A stretch of DNA of 20,633 nt from Sysuimicrobium calidum (GTDB lineage Bacteria; Sysuimicrobiota; Sysuimicrobiia; Sysuimicrobiales; Sysuimicrobiaceae), in assembly GCA_031459935.1 (NCBI GenBank), contig JAVKHN010000034.1, positions 1 through 20,633 on the forward strand, written 5' to 3'. Below are positions 7,123-13,294 of this stretch, piece by piece; within the stretch, counting starts at the first letter, position 1; each line of letters starts with the position of its first letter. Position numbers and translations under genes: made by a program. Under the pieces are notes generated by a model that was given only the letters and a program-made list of their open reading frames with translations, was not told the origin of the DNA and did no database searches.

Positions 7123-8537
7123 AGCCCGAGGACGTCCTCCTGGAGTCCATGCGGGAGCTCACGCCCCGACGGATTGTCGAGGAGCTGGACAAGTACATCG
7201 TGGGCCAGCAGGCCGCCAAGCAGGCCGTGGCCATTGCGCTCCGCAACCGGTACCGCCGGGCCCTCCTTCCGGAGCCCCTGCGGCGCGAGGTGATCCCCAA
7301 GAACATCCTCATGATCGGGCCCACGGGGGTCGGCAAGACCGAGATCGCCCGACGGCTGGCGCACCTGGTGCGGGCCCCCTTTGTGAAGGTGGAGGCCACC
7401 AAGTTCACCGAGGTGGGTTACGTGGGCCGCGACGTGGACGCCATCATCCGGGACCTCGTGGAGGTCTCCGTGCAGATGGTGCGCTCTGAGCGCCTCTCGG
7501 CCGTCCAGGAGGAGGCGTGGCGTCTGGCACAGGAGCGGATGCTGCACGTGCTGGCTCCGGATCCACCACGCCCTGGGCCGCAGAATCCCTTCGAGGTCCT
7601 CTTCGGCGGGCGGGCCACGGCGGGCTCCAGCGAGTCCTACGACCGGGAGTTGGAGGTCATCAGGGCTCGCCGGGAGGCACTGCGGCCCCGCCTCGTGCGG
7701 GGGGAGCTGGACCGGGAGATGGTGGAGATCGAGGTGGAGGAGAGCGGGCTACCGGTGGTGGAGATCATCGGGGCCCAGGGCGTGGAGGAGATGGGCATCA
7801 ACCTGCAGGACCTGGTGGGGGGCCTGCTCCCCAAGCGACGCAAGCGCCGGCGGGTCCCGGTGGCGGAAGGGTTACGGATCTTCGCCCAGGAGGAGGCCGC
7901 TAAGCTCGTGGACCAGGAGGAGGTGCAGCGGGAGGGGGTACGCCGGGCGGAGGAGCTCGGAATCGTGTTCATCGACGAGATCGATAAGATCGCAAGCTCC
8001 GGGACCCCGGTGGGGCCCGATGTCTCCCGGGAAGGCGTGCAGCGGGATCTGCTGCCCATCATCGAGGGCTGCACGGTCACCACCAAGTACGGGCCCGTAC
8101 GTACAGACCACATCCTCTTCATCTGCGCGGGAGCCTTCCACACCGCTAAACCCTCGGACCTCATCCCGGAACTGCAGGGCCGGCTGCCCATCCGGGTGGA
8201 GCTGGACCGGCTCACGGAGGAGGACTTCGTCCGCATCCTCACAGAACCCCAAAATGCCCTCCTCAAGCAGTATACGGCCCTCATGCGGACGGAGGGGGTG
8301 GAGGTGACCTTCACCCCGGACGCGGTGCGGGAGATGGCCCGCATCGCCGCGTGGATCAACGAGCAGACGGAGGACATCGGCGCCCGGCGGCTGCACACCG
8401 TGCTGGAGAAGGTCACGGAGGAGATCTCCTTCTCAGGCCCCGAAGGTCCGCGGGAGGTGATCATCGACGCCGCATATGTCCGGGCCCGGCTCGCGGACGT
8501 GCTGCAGGATCGGGACTTGAGCCGCTACATTCTTTAA
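7119..8537 (+). CDS. hslU: ATP-dependent protease ATPase subunit HslU (ClpY)
   Basis: HslU is the hexameric AAA+ unfoldase that feeds substrates to HslV. The 472 residues show ELDKYIVGQ (22-30), Walker A GPTGVGKT (67-74), pore-loop motif GYVGRDV (100-106), a long I-domain (about 110-245), Walker B VFIDEIDK (283-290) and AAA+ sensor segments around FICAGAF and INEQTEDIGARRL. The C-terminus, DLSRYIL, matches the HslU tail that inserts into HslV, so the complex is probably functional. The ATG overlaps the hslV stop as ATGA, showing translational coupling. Basic residues RRKRRR (240-245) sit at the end of the I-domain. The codY extended -10 begins 5 bp after its TAA. Confidence 0.97.
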   Translation: MKPEDVLLESMRELTPRRIVEELDKYIVGQQAAKQAVAIALRNRYRRALLPEPLRREVIPKNILMIGPTGVGKTEIARRLAHLVRAPFVKVEATKFTEVGYVGRDVDAIIRDLVEVSVQMVRSERLSAVQEEAWRLAQERMLHVLAPDPPRPGPQNPFEVLFGGRATAGSSESYDRELEVIRARREALRPRLVRGELDREMVEIEVEESGLPVVEIIGAQGVEEMGINLQDLVGGLLPKRRKRRRVPVAEGLRIFAQEEAAKLVDQEEVQREGVRRAEELGIVFIDEIDKIASSGTPVGPDVSREGVQRDLLPIIEGCTVTTKYGPVRTDHILFICAGAFHTAKPSDLIPELQGRLPIRVELDRLTEEDFVRILTEPQNALLKQYTALMRTEGVEVTFTPDAVREMARIAAWINEQTEDIGARRLHTVLEKVTEEISFSGPEGPREVIIDAAYVRARLADVLQDRDLSRYIL

Positions 8538-8541
8538 CTTG

Positions 8542-8550
8542 TGGTAAAAT
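8542..8550 (+). promoter_or_regulatory. Putative codY promoter, extended -10 (TGGTAAAAT)
   Basis: TAAAAT (8545-8550) preceded by TGG forms an extended -10 element just after hslU. Initiation would fall near 8557, leaving a leader of about 35 nt before the TTG start of codY. No -35 hexamer is evident at 16-18 bp spacing; TTGAGC at 8517 is 22 bp away. The site coincides with a GTG that would otherwise be the start of a longer codY reading. It resembles the extended -10 elements before rpsB and near the window end. Confidence 0.5.
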
Positions 8551-8591
8551 TGGAACTGGGGCTCTCGAGGAAGGCTCCCCCTGGAGGAGGC

Positions 8592-9335
8592 TTGAAGGAC
8601 GTACTCCTGGAGAGCGCGAGACGGATCGCTCAGGCGATCGGCAGGGAACTTGGGCATGGGAGCGCCCAGGAAGTTCTAGCCATCCTGGGCGAAATCACCC
8701 GAAGCGCCGTGGTGCTCGTGGACGCGGAAGGGAAGGTTTTTGCGACCTGGGGATCCCTGCCCCGTCCCCTGGAGGTGGGGGCAGGCCTGCCGCCTGCCGC
8801 GGTGCGGGCCCTGGAAGGGCTCACGGAGCCCGCGGCCAACCTCCGTTCCGGTCCCCTCCTCGAGGCCCTGGACGGAGGGGGCAACGTGCTGCTCGCGGTT
8901 CCCCTGCAGGCTTCCGGCCGTCGGATCGGGAACCTCCTGCTGCTTCGCAGGGAGGCCTTCCAGCCGGAGGAGGAGGGGCTCGTGCGGTACGGGGCCGCGG
9001 TGCTGGCCCTTCACATGCTGGTGGTGGAAAGCCGTGCCATCCTCGAACCCCAGGCCGCGGAGCAGGTCCGGACGGCCCTGGGGGCTCTCTCGTATTCGGA
9101 GCTGGAGGCCATCCGTCACGTCCTCCAGGAGCTGGGGGATGCCGAGGGCATCGTGGTGGCAAGCCGGGTGGCGGATCGGGCGGGCATCACCCGGTCCGTG
9201 ATCGTGAACGCCCTGCGCAAGCTGGAGAGCGCCCGGGTCATCCAGTCCCGCTCCCTGGGGATGAAGGGGACCTACATCAAGATTCTCAATCCCCTTCTAC
9301 GGGAGGAGCTGGAGCGCGGCCGGACCGGTCGCTAG
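8592..9335 (+). CDS. codY: GTP/branched-chain amino acid-sensing transcriptional regulator CodY
   Basis: CodY represses or activates nutrient-response genes in Bacillota when bound to GTP and branched-chain amino acids. The C-terminal DNA-binding part is almost canonical: LSYSELEAI (166-174), VASRVADRAGITRSVIV (189-205), NALRKLESARVIQSRSLG (206-223) and MKGTYIKILN (224-233). The N-terminal GAF-like domain (about 1-150) is more divergent and shorter: the segment between LVDAEGKVFATWG and VPLQASGRRIGNLLL is clearly reduced relative to Bacillus CodY, and the loop with the NERM-type isoleucine contacts is not recognisable. I chose TTG at 8592 (247 aa, GGAGGAGG just upstream) over GTG at 8541 because the latter lies inside the likely -10 box and would add a Pro/Gly-rich tail. 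Its position after hslVU matches the Bacillus clp-cod operon. Ligand specificity cannot be read from the sequence. Confidence 0.92.
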   Translation: MKDVLLESARRIAQAIGRELGHGSAQEVLAILGEITRSAVVLVDAEGKVFATWGSLPRPLEVGAGLPPAAVRALEGLTEPAANLRSGPLLEALDGGGNVLLAVPLQASGRRIGNLLLLRREAFQPEEEGLVRYGAAVLALHMLVVESRAILEPQAAEQVRTALGALSYSELEAIRHVLQELGDAEGIVVASRVADRAGITRSVIVNALRKLESARVIQSRSLGMKGTYIKILNPLLREELERGRTGR

Positions 9336-9377
9336 GGACCCGTTCGGGGGTTCTGGTGCCGGGGCTCGTGCTTCCGG

Positions 9378-9395
9378 ACCAGAAAATGGTCTGGT
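9378..9395 (+). promoter_or_regulatory. Inverted repeat ACCAGA-N6-TCTGGT overlapping the rpsB promoter
   Basis: A perfect 6-bp inverted repeat (9378-9383 and 9390-9395, six-base spacer AAATGG) fills the spacer between -35 and -10 and reaches the first base of the -10. A second, overlapping repeat, GACCA-GAAAA-TGGTC, lies at 9377-9391. Its location suits a repressor operator. CAGAAAAT matches one half of the Bacillus CodY box (AATTTTCWGAAAATT), but the other half does not match. The regulator is unknown. Confidence 0.4.
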
Positions 9396-9400
9396 ATACT
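9392..9400 (+). promoter_or_regulatory. Putative rpsB operon promoter, extended -10 (TGGTATACT)
   Basis: TATACT (9395-9400) preceded by TGG is a good extended -10 element. A weak TTCCGG at 9372-9377 occupies the -35 position at 17-bp spacing. The predicted start near 9407 leaves a leader of about 100 nt before rpsB. This is the likely main promoter of the ribosomal and lipid-precursor operon, as every following gene to rseP is tightly spaced. Confidence 0.6.
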
Positions 9401-9406
9401 ACCGCG

Positions 9407-9505
9407 GGCGCGGACCTGCCCAGGGTCTGCTGTGTTCTCGGCCGGATCCCAGGGGTCCCCAAAAATCCCCCCGCGCACGCGTGGGCAGAGAGGTAGGGAG
9501 GCAGG
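9407..9505 (+). promoter_or_regulatory. Structured 5' leader of rpsB
   Basis: CTGCCCA (9416-9422) can pair perfectly with TGGGCAG (9482-9488), closing a stem around most of the leader and ending near the Shine-Dalgarno GGGAGGCAGG. Inside it GGATCC-CAG-GGGTCC (9444-9458) makes a six-pair hairpin with one G-U pair, followed by five A. Such an arrangement could serve S2 autoregulation, as known for rpsB leaders in other bacteria. I do not recognise a named RNA family, and in DNA this GC-rich some pairing is expected by chance. Confidence 0.35.
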
Positions 9506-10351
9506 ATGTCGGTGGTGACCATGAAGCAGCTGTTGGAGGCCGGGGTCCACTTCGGGCACCAGACCCGCCGGTGGAACCCCAAGATGGCCCGATTTATCTT
9601 CACGGAGCGCAACGGGATCCACATCATTGACCTCCAGAAGACCCTGCCGCTGCTGGAAGAGGCCTACCGGTTCATGCGCAGCGTCACCGCAGCCGGGGAT
9701 CAGGTGCTGTTTGTGGGCACGAAAAAGCAGGCCCAGGACGCCATCCGGGAGGAGGCCACGCGGGCGGGTCAGCCCTACGTGAATCAGCGGTGGCTGGGGG
9801 GATTGTTGACGAACTTCCAGACCATCCGTCGCCGGGTGGATCGGCTGCGGGAGCTGGAGATGCGCAAGCACCTGGGAGAGCTCGAGCTCCTGCCCAAGAA
9901 GGAGCAGGTGCGGATCCTGGAGGAGCTGGAGCGGCTGGAGAAGTACCTGGGCGGGATCAAGAACATGCCCAAGCTGCCCGGTGCGGTGTACGTGGTGGAC
10001 ACCCGGAAGGAGCACATCGCGGTGGCGGAGGCACGGAAGCTGCGCATCCCCATTGTGGCCATCGTGGACACCAACGCGGATCCGGATGAGGTGGACTACC
10101 CCATCCCCGGGAACGATGACGCCATCCGGGCCGTGCGGCTCGTGACCACCAAGATGGCGGATGCGTGTCTGGAGGGCATCGAGGAACGGCGCAAGCTCCT
10201 GGGGGAGGAGGCGGTGGCGGTGCCGCCCGCAGTGCCCGCGCCAGCGGAGGAACCCGTGCCGGTCGGAGGCCTGGAGGAGGAACTGGAGACCTTCGATCTG
10301 GAGTCGGAGATGGAGGAAGCCTTTGACCTCGAGGAGGATGAGGACCTGTGA
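9506..10351 (+). CDS. rpsB: 30S ribosomal protein S2
   Basis: S2 joins the small subunit late and, with S1, shapes mRNA binding. MKQLLEAGVHFGHQTRRWNP (6-25) and KMARFIF are the N-terminal S2 signature. GTKKQAQ, QRWLGGLLTNFQTI, PGAVYVVDTRKEHIAVAEA and the IVAIVDTNADPDEVDYPIPG region follow in normal order. At 281 aa it is longer than the common 230-260 because of an acidic tail from about 232 (PAVPAPAEEPVPVGG, then a Glu/Asp/Leu-rich end, LEEDEDL). ATG at 9506 has GGGAGGCAGG directly upstream. The stop overlaps the GTG of tsf as GTGA. It probably heads the operon that ends at rseP. Confidence 0.98.
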   Translation: MSVVTMKQLLEAGVHFGHQTRRWNPKMARFIFTERNGIHIIDLQKTLPLLEEAYRFMRSVTAAGDQVLFVGTKKQAQDAIREEATRAGQPYVNQRWLGGLLTNFQTIRRRVDRLRELEMRKHLGELELLPKKEQVRILEELERLEKYLGGIKNMPKLPGAVYVVDTRKEHIAVAEARKLRIPIVAIVDTNADPDEVDYPIPGNDDAIRAVRLVTTKMADACLEGIEERRKLLGEEAVAVPPAVPAPAEEPVPVGGLEEELETFDLESEMEEAFDLEEDEDL

Positions 10352-10968
10352 GCGGGAGGAGCCAGGAGGTATCCACGGAAGCCATCCGGGAACTTCGGGC
10401 CCGTACGGGGGCCGGAGTGCTGGACTGCCGCAGGGCGCTCGTGGAGGCAGAAGGGGATCTGGAAAGGGCCATTGAGATCCTGCGGGCCCGGGGGCTTGCG
10501 GCAGCCGCCAAGCGGGCGGGCCGCACAGCGGCCCAGGGCGTGGTGGACGCCTACATCCACGGAAACGGTGTGCTGGGGGTGCTCATCGAGGTGAACTGCG
10601 AGACGGACTTCGTGGCGCGCACGGAGGAATTCCGACGCTTGGTCCGGGATCTGGCCATGCAGGTGGCGGCGGCGGACCCCAAGTACGTCTCCCGGGACCA
10701 GATTCCTCCCGAGGAGTTGGAACGGGAGCGCGAAATCGCCCGCAGCCAGCTTCAGGAGGTCATGGCGGGAAAGCCCCCGCAGGCCCTGGAGCGGGCGGTG
10801 GAAGGAAAGGTGGAGAAGTGGATCGAAGGGGTGGTGCTGCTGGAGCAGCCCTTCATCCGGGACGAGAAGCGAAAGGTCAGAGAAGTGATCGCAGAGGTGG
10901 CGGCGAAAACCGGGGAGAACATCGTGGTCCGGCGTTTCTGTCGGTTCCGGGTGGGGGAGGGCTTGTAG
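10348..10968 (+). CDS. tsf: Translation elongation factor Ts
   Basis: EF-Ts releases GDP from EF-Tu. The N-terminal UBA-like domain has TGAGVLDCRRAL (20-31), and the core begins with VNCETDFVAR (82-91), whose TDFV motif contacts EF-Tu. IVVRRFCRFRVGEGL forms the usual C-terminal strand. The 206 residues match the short (Thermus-like) form of the family with a single core subdomain instead of the roughly 280-290 aa form of many bacteria. The GTG start overlaps the rpsB stop by 4 bp. Order rpsB-tsf-pyrH-frr is widely conserved. Confidence 0.97.
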   Translation: MSGRSQEVSTEAIRELRARTGAGVLDCRRALVEAEGDLERAIEILRARGLAAAAKRAGRTAAQGVVDAYIHGNGVLGVLIEVNCETDFVARTEEFRRLVRDLAMQVAAADPKYVSRDQIPPEELEREREIARSQLQEVMAGKPPQALERAVEGKVEKWIEGVVLLEQPFIRDEKRKVREVIAEVAAKTGENIVVRRFCRFRVGEGL

Positions 10969-10981
10969 GGGCGGGCCTGTC

Positions 10982-11713
10982 ATGGCGAGCCTCCGCTACC
11001 GCCGCATCGTCCTGAAGCTGAGCGGGGAGGAGCTGAGCGGGAACGGCCGGGAGATCCTGGATCCCCGGGTGTTGGAACTGGTGGCGCGGGAGGTGAAGGC
11101 CGTCTGGGAGCTGGGGGTGCAGGTGGCCCTGGTGGTGGGTGGTGGGAACATCGTGCGGGGAGGGGATCTGAGCCGCCGGCTGGGCATCGAGAAGGTCACC
11201 GCGGACTACATGGGCATGCTGGCCACGGTCATCAACGCCCTCGCCCTCCAGGAGATCCTCGAGGGCGAGGGACTTGCCACCCGGGTGCAGACCGCCATCG
11301 CCATGCACGAGATCGCGGAGCCCTACATCCGGCGCCGGGCGATCCGGCACCTGGAGAAGGGGCGGGTGGTGCTGTTCGCCGCGGGCACGGGGAACCCTTA
11401 CTTCACCACGGACACCGCCGCGGCCCTGCGGGCCATCGAGATCGAGGCAGGGGCCGTGCTCATGGCCAAGAAGGGGGTGGCCGGGGTCTACGACAAGGAC
11501 CCCGCGCTCTATCCCGACGCGGTGCTGCTGGACCGGCTCACCTACCTGGAGTTCCTCAACCGGGGGATCCAGCAGGTGGTGGACGCCACCGCAGTATCCT
11601 TGTGTATGGACAACAACATGGACATCTGGGTGTTCCGGCTGACGGAGCCGGGTAATGTGGAACGCATCGTGCGGGGCGAGCACGTGGGGACCCTGATCGG
11701 AGGGGTGCTGTGA
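10982..11713 (+). CDS. pyrH: UMP kinase
   Basis: PyrH phosphorylates UMP to UDP, feeding RNA and UDP-sugar (peptidoglycan) synthesis. The 243-aa amino-acid-kinase fold shows VLKLSGEEL (10-18), VVGGGNIVRG (51-60), DYMGMLATVINALAL (75-89), AAGTGNPYFTTDTAA (133-147) and KKGVAGVYDKDP (163-174). The ATG follows tsf by 13 bp and has only a weak G-rich run upstream, so it probably relies on translation from tsf. The stop overlaps the GTG of frr as GTGA. Confidence 0.98.
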   Translation: MASLRYRRIVLKLSGEELSGNGREILDPRVLELVAREVKAVWELGVQVALVVGGGNIVRGGDLSRRLGIEKVTADYMGMLATVINALALQEILEGEGLATRVQTAIAMHEIAEPYIRRRAIRHLEKGRVVLFAAGTGNPYFTTDTAAALRAIEIEAGAVLMAKKGVAGVYDKDPALYPDAVLLDRLTYLEFLNRGIQQVVDATAVSLCMDNNMDIWVFRLTEPGNVERIVRGEHVGTLIGGVL

Positions 11714-12267
11714 TCCAGGAGGTCCTGGCGGATGCCCGGCAGCGGATGCAGAAGTCGGTGGAAGCCACCCGTCGGGAGCTCGCGGGGCTGCGCACGGGCC
11801 GGGCGCATCCGGGACTGGTGGAGCACATCCGGGTAGAGTACTACGGCACCCCCGTTCCCCTTAACCAGCTGGCCACCATCACCGCTCCGGAACCGCGCCT
11901 GCTGGTCATCCAACCCTGGGACAAATCCGCCCTGCGCAACATCGAGAAGGCCCTCATGCAGAGCGACCTCGGCCTCAATCCCACCTCGGATGGGAACGTC
12001 CTTCGGGTGCCCATCCCGCCCCTCACGGAGGAGCGACGGCAGGATCTCGTGAGGCTGGCCCGGAAGCTTGCGGAGGAGGGGCGTGTGGCCGTCCGGAACA
12101 TCCGGAGGGAGGCCAAGGAGACCATCGAGGAGCTGGAGGACGAGGGAGAGATCTCGGAGGACGAGGCTCGTCGTGCCCAGGAGGAGCTCCAAAAGCTCAC
12201 GGACCGGTTCATCGAGGAGATCGACGCCCTCCTCCAGCGCAAGGAGGCGGAGATCCTGGAGGGTTAG
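11710..12267 (+). CDS. frr: Ribosome recycling factor
   Basis: RRF splits post-termination ribosomes together with EF-G. The 185 residues have normal family length and motifs: LRTGRAHPGLVEHIRVEYYG (27-46), PLNQLATI, PWDKSALRNIEKA (69-81), LGLNPTSDGNVLRVPIPPLT (87-106) and the conserved VAVRNIRREA (127-136). The GTG start overlaps the pyrH stop by 4 bp. Its TAG is immediately followed by the ATG of the small PASTA-like gene, without a spacer. Confidence 0.98.
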   Translation: MIQEVLADARQRMQKSVEATRRELAGLRTGRAHPGLVEHIRVEYYGTPVPLNQLATITAPEPRLLVIQPWDKSALRNIEKALMQSDLGLNPTSDGNVLRVPIPPLTEERRQDLVRLARKLAEEGRVAVRNIRREAKETIEELEDEGEISEDEARRAQEELQKLTDRFIEEIDALLQRKEAEILEG

Positions 12268-12477
12268 ATGCGGGACGTGGTGGGCTGTCCCCTGGAGGAA
12301 GCGCGGGCCCGGCTGGAGGGAGAGGGGTGGCGGGTGGAGGTCCGGCAGACCGCTCCTCCCCGGGCAGGACGGGGGACGGGTTCCCAGCGGGTGATCCGCC
12401 AGCGGCTCCGGGACGGCGTGGTGGAGCTCGTGGTGAGCTGGGAGTGGTATGAGCGGCTTCCCCCAGAAGGCCGCTGA
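12268..12477 (+). CDS. Stand-alone PASTA-domain-like small protein
   Basis: This 69-aa protein reads almost wholly as one PASTA-like unit: RDVVGCPLEEARARLEGEG (2-20) matches the family opening (xDVVGxxLEEAxxxLxxxG). WRVEVRQ follows as the first strand, and DGVVELVVSW (49-58) stands where the closing strand (typically VxLxVS) would be. The middle part, RAGRGTGSQRVIRQRLRDG, replaces the usual P-G-V-x-x-Q-x-P-x-x-G turn, so the match weakens there. PASTA domains normally occur in series outside the membrane in PknB-type kinases and penicillin-binding proteins and sense muropeptides. Here there is no signal peptide or membrane segment. It begins directly after frr and overlaps uppS by 29 bp. Coding is supported by the junctions and the domain match; function is unknown. 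Confidence 0.75.
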   Translation: MRDVVGCPLEEARARLEGEGWRVEVRQTAPPRAGRGTGSQRVIRQRLRDGVVELVVSWEWYERLPPEGR

Positions 12478-13294
12478 GGTGCCCACCGCCTCTGGCTCCG
12501 ATGCGACCCCCGCCCCGGATCCCGGACCCGTTCTCCGGAGCCTGGGACTCGATCCCAGCCGCATTCCCCACCATGTGGCCATCATCATGGACGGAAATGG
12601 CCGATGGGCCATGGCCCGGGGGCTCCACCGGATCGAGGGGCACCGGGCCGGTCGGGAGGCCATCCGTCGCACGGTCCGGGCGGCGCGGGAGCTGGGGCTC
12701 CGGGTGCTGACCCTGTACGCCTTCAGCACGGAGAACTGGCGGCGTCCCCAGGAGGAGATCGAGGCCCTGTGCGCGCTCTACGAGCAGGTCCTGTGGGAGG
12801 AAACCCCGGAACTCGCCGCCCAGGGAGTCCAGATCCGCATCATCGGCGACCGCACCCGCTTTCCCCCGAGCCTCCAGGAGGCCATCCGGTTCGCGGAGGA
12901 GGCCACCCGGCACAACGACACCTTCGTGTTGGTGGGGGCGCTGAACTACGGAGGACGGGCGGAGATCACGGGGGCGGTCCGGGAGATCGCCGCGGCCGTC
13001 GCCTCGGGCCGGCTCCGGCCCGAGGAGGTGGACGAGGCGGTGGTGGCCCGGCACCTCCAGACCTACCCCCTTCCGGATCCCGACCTCATCATCCGAACCG
13101 CGGGAGAGCGGCGGCTGAGCAACTTCCTCGTCTGGCAGTGCGCGTACACAGAGCTGTACTTCACCCCCGTCCTGTGGCCGGAGTTTGACCGGGAGACCCT
13201 GGTGGCCGCCATCCGAGACTACCAGCGGCGGGTGCGTCGGTACGGCGGCCTTGCCCCCGCGGAGTTCGACGGCGCTTCCGGCTCGGGATGCTAG
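12449..13294 (+). CDS. uppS: Isoprenyl transferase / undecaprenyl diphosphate synthase
   Basis: UppS extends farnesyl-PP with cis isopentenyl units to make the C55 lipid carrier for peptidoglycan. The core has HHVAIIMDGNGRWA (41-54; D48 is the catalytic Asp), GHRAGREA (64-71), AFSTENWRRP (91-100) and DLIIRTAGERRLSNFLVWQ (212-230) with the substrate-binding RTxGExRxSNF, followed by AYTELYF. At 281 aa it has an N-terminal extension of about 38 residues rich in Pro and Ala. The ATG at 12449 (GGGAG 4 bp upstream) is chosen; GTG at 12479 with AGAAGG upstream would give 271 aa and avoid the overlap. Its end overlaps cdsA by 7 bp. It works with CdsA, Dxr and RseP in envelope-lipid supply. Confidence 0.96.
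   Translation: MSGFPQKAAEVPTASGSDATPAPDPGPVLRSLGLDPSRIPHHVAIIMDGNGRWAMARGLHRIEGHRAGREAIRRTVRAARELGLRVLTLYAFSTENWRRPQEEIEALCALYEQVLWEETPELAAQGVQIRIIGDRTRFPPSLQEAIRFAEEATRHNDTFVLVGALNYGGRAEITGAVREIAAAVASGRLRPEEVDEAVVARHLQTYPLPDPDLIIRTAGERRLSNFLVWQCAYTELYFTPVLWPEFDRETLVAAIRDYQRRVRRYGGLAPAEFDGASGSGC

Noticed and set aside
9337..9352. Hairpin after codY (GACCC / GGGTT) as a terminator
   Set aside because: The stem is only five pairs with a G-U and is not followed by a T-run, so there is no support for an intrinsic terminator.
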